This document shows, piece after piece, positions 58,846-64,000 of a stretch of DNA of 64,000 nucleotides; positions within the stretch are counted from its first letter, which is position 1, and every line of letters begins with the position of its first letter. The position numbers and the translations under genes are program-made. The notes beneath the pieces are model-generated. The model did not search any database. It was not told the DNA's origin and saw only the letters and a list, made by a program, of their open reading frames with translations. Source of the DNA: Bdellovibrio sp. SKB1291214 (lineage in GTDB: Bacteria > Bdellovibrionota > Bdellovibrionia > Bdellovibrionales > Bdellovibrionaceae); contig NZ_CP106855.1 in assembly GCF_002209355.2 (NCBI RefSeq), forward strand, positions 2,542,001-2,606,000. Direction: 5' to 3'.

Positions 58846-58860
58846 CAGTAACCGGAGCGG
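58846..58860 (+). repeat. 15-bp direct repeat, right copy
   Basis: Exact copy of the sequence at 57252-57266, located 10 bases after the ThrRS-like stop. Confidence 0.5.
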
Positions 58861-58898
58861 TGGTGACATCAATCTGTCCTCCATGTTGAAAGGACGAG

Positions 58899-58940
58899 AA
58901 CAATAGCCCCCAGTTTGGTCCCGAGGCTGTTGTTTTTTTA
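58899..58940 (+). terminator. intrinsic terminator of the ThrRS-like gene
   Basis: AACAATAGCC / GGCTGTTGTT (one wobble pair) with a 16-base loop and a run of T to about 58939. Confidence 0.75.
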
Positions 58941-58991
58941 ATTCAAAGTGAGTTGGTATGTTTTAAGCTTGGGCCATACCATTCAAAGTAT

Positions 58992-59033
58992 GGCCGTACC
59001 TTTACGATCAAGGTAAGGCCGTACCTTTGCGAT
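58992..59033. repeat. 25-bp-period tandem repeat
   Basis: GGCCGTACCTTTACGAT (58992-59008) and GGCCGTACCTTTGCGAT (59017-59033) differ at one base. A related GGCCATACC lies just before, near 58972-58980. Located between the ThrRS-like and htpG terminators; no gene overlaps. Confidence 0.6.
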
Positions 59034-59050
59034 AATGAGTTTGTAAAGAA

Positions 59051-59082
59051 ATAAAAAAAAAAGCCCTGGGAGACCGGGGCTT
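59051..59082 (-). terminator. intrinsic terminator of htpG
   Basis: AAGCCCTGG / CCGGGGCTT stem (one wobble pair) with 4-base loop. On the minus strand a run of ten T follows. Confidence 0.88.
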
Positions 59083-59095
59083 TTAGTTTTTGAGA

Positions 59096-60961
59096 TCAGT
59101 GAACCGCAGAGATCATTAGCTCCGCAACTTGTTGCGAGAACTTGACTGGATCGGGGATTTGCGAACCTTCGTTGAGCAAGGCTTGAGCGTAAAGGATCTC
59201 GGACCATTTCGCTTGTTGGTCGGGAGTTGCCTTGAGCATCTTATCAAACAACGGATGTTTTGGATTGATTTCCATCACGCGCTTCACCGGTTGGTTGTAC
59301 TCTTGGCCCATTTGCGCCATCAGACGTTGCATGTGTGCTGACGGATCATGTGCTGAAGAAACCAAACACACCGGAGTGCTAGTTAAGCGGTCGGAAAGGA
59401 CAACGTCTTTCACTTGCGCTTCCAATGTTTTCTTCATGGTCTCCATGACAGGTTTCAAGTTTTCCGCGACAGCTTTCAACTCTTCTTCTTTTTGCTTTTT
59501 CTCTTCTTCCGTGTCCAAGTTCAAACCTTCAGCCGTGATGGACTGAAGTTTTTTGTCTTTGAATGTACCGATGGCGTTTACAACCCACTCGTCCACAGGA
59601 TCGACCATCAAAAGAACTTCAAGGCCTTTCTCTTTCAATTTTTCTAGGTAAGGAGAGTTCGTCACCTGGCCCAATGAATCGCCCGTGATAAAGTAGATGT
59701 CTTTTTGTTCCGGCTTCATACGAGAGACATATTCATCCAAGGTCGTCATTTTATCAGACGACGTAGAATGGAACAGGCAAAGTTCTTGGATCTTTTCTTT
59801 ATTAGCGGGTTCAGAAGGCAGACCCTCTTTGAATGTGGAGCCAAACTCCGACCAGAAGTTTTCGTATTCCGTGCGCTCTTTATTCAAAAGATCTTTCAGA
59901 CCGCCCAAAATTTTCGTCGTGACATTCTTGCGGATCGCCGTCACCTGACGGTCTTGCTGCAAGATTTCACGAGATACGTTCGATGAAAGATCAGAACTAT
60001 CCACCAAGCCTTTTACGAAACGCAAATAAGGCGGAAGCAATTCTTTACAGTCTGCCATGATGAATACACGCTTGATGTAAAGGCTTAGGCCGTACTCCAT
60101 TTCGCGGTTGTTAAAGTTCCAAGGTTTTTTACCAGGGATGTACATCAAAGCATTGAATTCCATCGTACCTTCGGCACGGTAATGGATCGTCTTCAAAGGC
60201 TCGTTAAAATCGTGGGACAAGTGCTGATAGAATTCCTTGTGGTCTTCTTTTGTGACTTCAGAAGGGGATTTCAACCAGATCGCTTTTTGCGAGTTCAAAG
60301 TTTCGTCTTCGCCCTTGTCGTTTTTCATCTTAATGGGATGAGCAACAAAGTCAGAGTACTTTTTAACCAGGGATTTCAAAACCCACGCGTCGGTAAAATC
60401 CTGAACTTCCTCGTCCTCTGCAAACTTCTTTAAGTGCAAAGTGATGGTTGTGCCTGTGCCTCCTGGACGAGGAACCGTGTCCACGGAGTAAGTACCGTCA
60501 CCCGTTGATTCCCAAACAACGCCTTCGTTAGTACCAGCTTTTTGTGTGTGCAAAGTCACTTTATCAGCAACCATGAACGCCGAATAGAAACCCACACCGA
60601 ATTGGCCGATCAATTCAGGTTTGTCGCGCATTTCTTGATTCATCTGGGCAAAGGCCTTCGCGCCCGAACGCGCGATAGTCCCAATAAACTGAACTACTTC
60701 TTCTTGGTTCATGCCAATACCGTTATCGATGATCTTCAAAGTGCCTTGGTCTTTGTTACCTTCCAAACGGATTTCGGGAGACCAGTCAGCAGGCAGTAAG
60801 CTTTGGTGAGTGAGCGATTGAAATTTCAATTTATCAATTGCATCGGAAGCATTTGAAACCAATTCGCGAAGAAAGATTTCTTTATTGGAGTACAGCGAGT
60901 GAATGACGATATCTAAAAGTTGTTTGATCTCTGCATTAAATGCTTGAACTTGTTTTGCCAT
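59096..60961 (-). CDS. htpG: chaperone protein HtpG (Hsp90)
   Basis: A 621-residue Hsp90. N-terminal ATPase motifs: LYSNKEIFLRELVSNASDAI, LKIIDNGIGMNQEEV, IGQFGVGFYSAFMVAD and GTTITLHLK. The middle domain has GLVDSSDLSSNVSREILQQD. The C-terminal dimer domain is complete and lacks the eukaryotic MEEVD. Length is standard. AAGGAG lies 7 bases before the ATG. KynA is 15 bases upstream on the same strand, so both may share a transcript. Confidence 0.97.
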   Translation of the reverse strand: MAKQVQAFNAEIKQLLDIVIHSLYSNKEIFLRELVSNASDAIDKLKFQSLTHQSLLPADWSPEIRLEGNKDQGTLKIIDNGIGMNQEEVVQFIGTIARSGAKAFAQMNQEMRDKPELIGQFGVGFYSAFMVADKVTLHTQKAGTNEGVVWESTGDGTYSVDTVPRPGGTGTTITLHLKKFAEDEEVQDFTDAWVLKSLVKKYSDFVAHPIKMKNDKGEDETLNSQKAIWLKSPSEVTKEDHKEFYQHLSHDFNEPLKTIHYRAEGTMEFNALMYIPGKKPWNFNNREMEYGLSLYIKRVFIMADCKELLPPYLRFVKGLVDSSDLSSNVSREILQQDRQVTAIRKNVTTKILGGLKDLLNKERTEYENFWSEFGSTFKEGLPSEPANKEKIQELCLFHSTSSDKMTTLDEYVSRMKPEQKDIYFITGDSLGQVTNSPYLEKLKEKGLEVLLMVDPVDEWVVNAIGTFKDKKLQSITAEGLNLDTEEEKKQKEEELKAVAENLKPVMETMKKTLEAQVKDVVLSDRLTSTPVCLVSSAHDPSAHMQRLMAQMGQEYNQPVKRVMEINPKHPLFDKMLKATPDQQAKWSEILYAQALLNEGSQIPDPVKFSQQVAELMISAVH

Positions 60962-60976
60962 AAAAAAGCTCCTTAA

Positions 60977-62059
60977 CTATGTGTAGTGGAAAGACATTCG
61001 GTCCGAAATTGATTTTGGCAAGGCTGGAACCTGACTTCTTGGAATAAAAAATGTCGTCAAATTAAAGAAATCGCTGAAAATCTTGTGTTTAGCGGTCGCA
61101 GCAGCCAGGTATTGGTGTCCTGAGGAGCCACCTGTGCCAATTTTATTACCAAGCATGCGCATGGCCATCATGGCGTGGCGATAGCGCCAATTCGTCATAT
61201 TTTCGTCAATATCCAATAGGGCACGAATAATTCTAAATGGTGTCTGCAAGATCGGTTGATCGCGGTAAAGCTGAATCAACAAAGCGGCATGCATTGCCTT
61301 ATAAGAAAGACGGAATTGCCCAGCCGCACGCAGCTTATTGAACTCTTCTTCGTTAAAAAGGGCATCAAAGCTTTGCAAAGACTTTTCCAAACCTTCGATC
61401 GTTTTCTTTTTATCTTCTTCAGGAATATTTTTATTGGCTTTAACAGTGGCCATATCTTCCGCGAACATTTTATTAACGGCTTGTTTGTAAGAATCCCAGA
61501 AGTTGAAGTTTTCACCTTGAAGGAATGGAGTGCGTTCAAGCCATTTCTCTAAAGAATCAAACAAAGAAGGCTTGTCTAAAACTTCCAGCATTTCTTTTTG
61601 TTGGCTCTCGCTTAAAGATTTCCAGAAAGGAGCTTGGTTGTATGCCAGACGGTCACCCAGGCGCAAACCTAATTTCGTTTCAATCAAACGCCACTGGAAG
61701 CTTTGAAATCCAGAGGCCGGATAAAGCATGTCACGGAAATCCAAAAAATCCAGAGGAGTCATCGTTTCCAAAACATCGATCTGCCCCATGATTAGTCTTT
61801 GAATCGCAACGATTCTTTCTAAGCGGGAAGTGGCTTGACCCATTTCCTCTTCAGGGACATTTGGTTTTTGGAAGGTTGCTAAAACAGAATCCAGTTCAAA
61901 TAGGATTTGTTTGAACCAAAGTTCGTAAGCTTGGTGAACGATGATGAATAACAATTCATCGTGGGCAGGTTTTCCGTAAGTTACACTGACGGGATGTTGT
62001 GCATCCAAGATTTTTTCAATGCCTAGATAGTCGTGATAGTGAACTGAAGGGTATTTCAT
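60977..62059 (-). CDS. kynA: tryptophan 2,3-dioxygenase
   Basis: A 360-residue haem enzyme opening the indole ring of tryptophan to N-formylkynurenine. DELLFIIVHQAYELWFKQIL (substrate site with His), GFQSFQWRLIE, and NWRYRHAMMAMRMLGNKIGT followed by GGSSGHQYL with the haem-ligand His are all present. It is longer than many bacterial TDOs (about 280) and nearer to the eukaryotic size. AAGGAG precedes the ATG, which overlaps the aldolase stop by 4 bases. No kynureninase or formamidase is visible here. Confidence 0.95.
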   Translation of the reverse strand: MKYPSVHYHDYLGIEKILDAQHPVSVTYGKPAHDELLFIIVHQAYELWFKQILFELDSVLATFQKPNVPEEEMGQATSRLERIVAIQRLIMGQIDVLETMTPLDFLDFRDMLYPASGFQSFQWRLIETKLGLRLGDRLAYNQAPFWKSLSESQQKEMLEVLDKPSLFDSLEKWLERTPFLQGENFNFWDSYKQAVNKMFAEDMATVKANKNIPEEDKKKTIEGLEKSLQSFDALFNEEEFNKLRAAGQFRLSYKAMHAALLIQLYRDQPILQTPFRIIRALLDIDENMTNWRYRHAMMAMRMLGNKIGTGGSSGHQYLAAATAKHKIFSDFFNLTTFFIPRSQVPALPKSISDRMSFHYT

Positions 62060-63081
62060 CGTGAAAGCTCCTTAATAGCTAAAGCAAAATTTTGAATGTC
62101 AGCACTTTGAGTATCCCAGGAGGTCATCCAGCGGCACTCAAAAGTATTTTCATCCCAGACATAAAAGAAAAACTTTTCGCGCAAGGGTTTCACCCATGCC
62201 GAGGGAATTGTCGCAAACACCGCGTTGCTTGCGGGTTTAGTACGAACTTTCACGCCGGGAATGTCGTGCACGGCTTCGTATAGCTCCCGAGCGCGCTCCA
62301 ACGAATTTCGAGCGATGTCTTTCCAGAGGTCGTTCTTAAAATATTCGATAAACTGGCAGGCGATAAAGCGGGATTTTGAAGGAAGTTGGCTGCTTTGTTT
62401 ACGCACATATTTAAAATCATGAGCCAATGCCTTATTCGTAAAGATCACGGCTTCGCCCATCATCAGGCCGTTCTTAGTTCCTCCGAAGCTAACAACATCT
62501 ACACCCAAATCCGTGGTGATTTCTGAAAAATCTTTTTGCAACGAAACAGCAGCATTGGCTAAGCGAGCCCCATCGATATGCACGTAAAGCTTTCGGTCGC
62601 GAGCCCAGCCAATTAATGCTCGTAGCTCATCTAGCGAATAAACTGTTCCAAGCTCTGTGGGTTGGGTGATGCTAAGAACGGCCGCCTGCGAGAAATGCTG
62701 ATCACCGCGACGGATGAACTGTTTTTCCAAGGCTTCGACAGACATCTTTCCATCAACCGAAGGGACGGTTTGAAGTTTAAAGCCGCCCATTTGCTCGGGG
62801 GCTCCGCACTCGTCCAGATTGATGTGGGCCACATCCGCGCACAACACACTTTGCCAAGGGCGAGTGATCGCACGCAAAGCTGTGACGTTGGCAGCAGTGC
62901 CATTAAAGACAAAGAAAATTTGTGAAGATTCACCGAAGTGCTTGCGAAAGGCGCGCACAGCTTCTTCGGTCCACTCGTCCGTTCCATATGAAGGCGCATG
63001 ATCCACATTAGCGCGAGCCAATGATTCTAAAATCCTGGGGTGAGTGCCAGCATGATTGTCGCTGCCAAAACCGCGATTCAT
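62056..63081 (-). CDS. threonine aldolase-like PLP enzyme (beta-eliminating lyase family)
   Basis: A 341-residue fold-type I PLP enzyme. GSDNHAGTHPRILESLARAN at the start, VFNGTAANVTALRAI, YVHIDGARLANAAVSL and VVSFGGTKNGLMMGEAV (Lys = PLP Schiff base) match low-specificity L-threonine aldolases. It should cleave threonine or allo-threonine to glycine and acetaldehyde. AAAGG overlapping the upstream stop serves as SD. It is the middle gene of an overlapping three-gene operon. Confidence 0.93.
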   Translation of the reverse strand: MNRGFGSDNHAGTHPRILESLARANVDHAPSYGTDEWTEEAVRAFRKHFGESSQIFFVFNGTAANVTALRAITRPWQSVLCADVAHINLDECGAPEQMGGFKLQTVPSVDGKMSVEALEKQFIRRGDQHFSQAAVLSITQPTELGTVYSLDELRALIGWARDRKLYVHIDGARLANAAVSLQKDFSEITTDLGVDVVSFGGTKNGLMMGEAVIFTNKALAHDFKYVRKQSSQLPSKSRFIACQFIEYFKNDLWKDIARNSLERARELYEAVHDIPGVKVRTKPASNAVFATIPSAWVKPLREKFFFYVWDENTFECRWMTSWDTQSADIQNFALAIKELSR

Positions 63082-63085
63082 AAGG

Positions 63086-64000
63086 TTAACCTTTATTTAA
63101 AAGACCAAAGATAAAATTGTGCGAAATAAGGGCTGCCAGTTTCGACGTGCGTTTGTCAGAGTCTAAGGGCGGGGAAACTTCATAGATTCCCATGCCGCGC
63201 ACATCAAAGTTTTTAATCATCCACTGAAGAGCTTCCAAGAAGTCCTTGGTGAATAATCCTGTCGTCCATGATTGTGAGCAACCCGGAGCTTCGTTGGATG
63301 TAAAGGCGTCGATATCGACGCTTAAAAAGATTTTTTTATTCTCTTTACCGCTTAAGTATTTCTTTAATGAATTCAAAAGACCGTTTTCATTGATTTGATC
63401 CAAAGTGATGATCTCGGCCCCTTTGGATTTTGCCCAAGCGATGTGAGTTTTGCTGTTGCATTGGTTTTGAATTCCCACCTCTGCAAAATCCACGTGATCA
63501 GAAAATTCGGTTAACAGACGATGAAAAGGAGTGCCAGAGTTAAATCCTTTATCGGTAGGACGCACGTCCATATGGGCGTCAAAGTTGATCACCACGGCAC
63601 CGTCCTTGTGATTTTCGACGAAAGCGGCGGAATCACAGTATCCATAGTCGTGACCGCCACCGAAAGAAATCCAGTGCTTGTTTCTTTTCACAAGGTCTGA
63701 AACTAAGGCGCGACCTTTTGCGTGGCGTTCTTCAAGGGGTTTTTCTTTAGACAAGTTTCCAAGATCCAATATCTTGGGAAGTTGTGTGGAAGCCAAGTGG
63801 GGAGTCATCTTGTAAAGATAAGTGCGAATTTCAGGGGGAGCGACTTGCGCTCCAACGCGGCCGCCGTTTAAAGCGATGCCTTCGTCATCAGGATATCCCA
63901 AGATCGCAAAATTAAAATCAAATCCTTCAAGGGAAGGTTCGTCCTTAGGCCATAGCTGTACGCATTCACCCAGGCGAGGATCCTCTTTGTCATTTTTTGT
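63086..64000 (-). CDS. arginase-family ureohydrolase (formimidoylglutamase-like), 5' end cut off
   Basis: The frame stays open to the right edge of the window, adding about 33 residues (DPRLGECVQLWP and FDFNFAILGYPDDEG) before the internal TTG at 63901, so the true start lies outside. Manganese-site motifs: FGGGHDYGYC, VVINFDAHMDVRP and SVDIDAFTSNEAPGCS. GDPRLGE-like sequence near the N terminus favours formimidoylglutamase (HutG) or a related ureohydrolase over arginase, but agmatinase cannot be excluded. It is the first visible gene of the operon with the aldolase and kynA. Confidence 0.88.
   Translation of the reverse strand, partial: TKNDKEDPRLGECVQLWPKDEPSLEGFDFNFAILGYPDDEGIALNGGRVGAQVAPPEIRTYLYKMTPHLASTQLPKILDLGNLSKEKPLEERHAKGRALVSDLVKRNKHWISFGGGHDYGYCDSAAFVENHKDGAVVINFDAHMDVRPTDKGFNSGTPFHRLLTEFSDHVDFAEVGIQNQCNSKTHIAWAKSKGAEIITLDQINENGLLNSLKKYLSGKENKKIFLSVDIDAFTSNEAPGCSQSWTTGLFTKDFLEALQWMIKNFDVRGMGIYEVSPPLDSDKRTSKLAALISHNFIFGLLNKG

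Overview
The window looks like part of the chromosome of a predatory Bdellovibrio or a close relative. This is inferred from gene content, not from a database match: moderate GC, many small exported proteins of unknown function, a TIGR02147-type protein, an RNase Y in a Gram-negative setting, a complete fatty-acid entry route (FadE, FadD), several exported hydrolase or toxin-like enzymes, and prey amino-acid catabolism genes. No rRNA, prophage, transposase or CRISPR array is visible. One tRNA gene (Leu, UAA) is present.

Layout. 1-7 kb: a gene cut by the window edge, a DDAH-like amidinohydrolase, small membrane and exported proteins, a mini HTH regulator, an exported ADP-ribosyltransferase, mutM and a Thr/Ala-rich exported peptide. 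6.8-7.3 kb: a gene-free tract with a large imperfect palindrome. 7.3-15.8 kb: fadE, a TIGR02147 protein overlapping an exported HExxH protein, a ParB-like protein, a DUF3943-like/beta-barrel gene pair (the first member has a frameshifted signal peptide) and a CNNM/CBS protein. 16-24.6 kb: response regulator, RNase Y, OsmC, ArfB, an MFS carrier, TauE/DUF1634, and two more mini HTH regulators. 24.6-31.1 kb: nitronate monooxygenase, ClC channel and TetR on one strand; a Cys-rich LuxR-type regulator behind an FNR-like site; a tandem Usp; an organophosphate antiporter. 31-38.7 kb: class I fumarase, AI-2E-type permease, PilZ protein, YegD-like Hsp70 divergent from a Gre-like factor, and a DEDDh exonuclease. 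38.8-45.5 kb: EmrB-type MFS, a PAP2/DUF3943/beta-barrel operon paralogous to the one at 13 kb, tRNA-Leu, a GFA protein, a RluA synthase and an exported nuclease. 45.7-56.8 kb: a Cys-rich lipoprotein, TolC plus RND pump without an adaptor, SelO, MerC, HiPIP, FadD, a Pro-rich lipoprotein and a Bcp peroxiredoxin. 56.8-64 kb: DUF4288 protein, a disrupted ThrRS-like gene with a possible leader peptide, HtpG, and an overlapping operon of tryptophan 2,3-dioxygenase, a PLP aldolase and an arginase-family ureohydrolase that runs off the right edge.

How it fits together: FadD activates fatty acids and FadE starts their oxidation. Fumarase serves the TCA cycle. TDO, the aldolase and the ureohydrolase degrade amino acids. 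The exported nuclease, metallopeptidase-like protein and ADP-ribosyltransferase could act on prey, which is inference.

The most notable observations are: an exported R-S-E ADP-ribosyltransferase; a duplicated DUF3943/beta-barrel module; a recurring promoter layout in which the -10 box lies 6-8 bases before the start codon (apparent leaderless mRNAs); a Cys-rich LuxR regulator with an FNR-type site near -42; and a broken ThrRS-like gene with a leader ORF ending in Thr codons. Start codons were moved from the longest ORF wherever a Shine-Dalgarno (SD), a signal peptide or a promoter argued for it.
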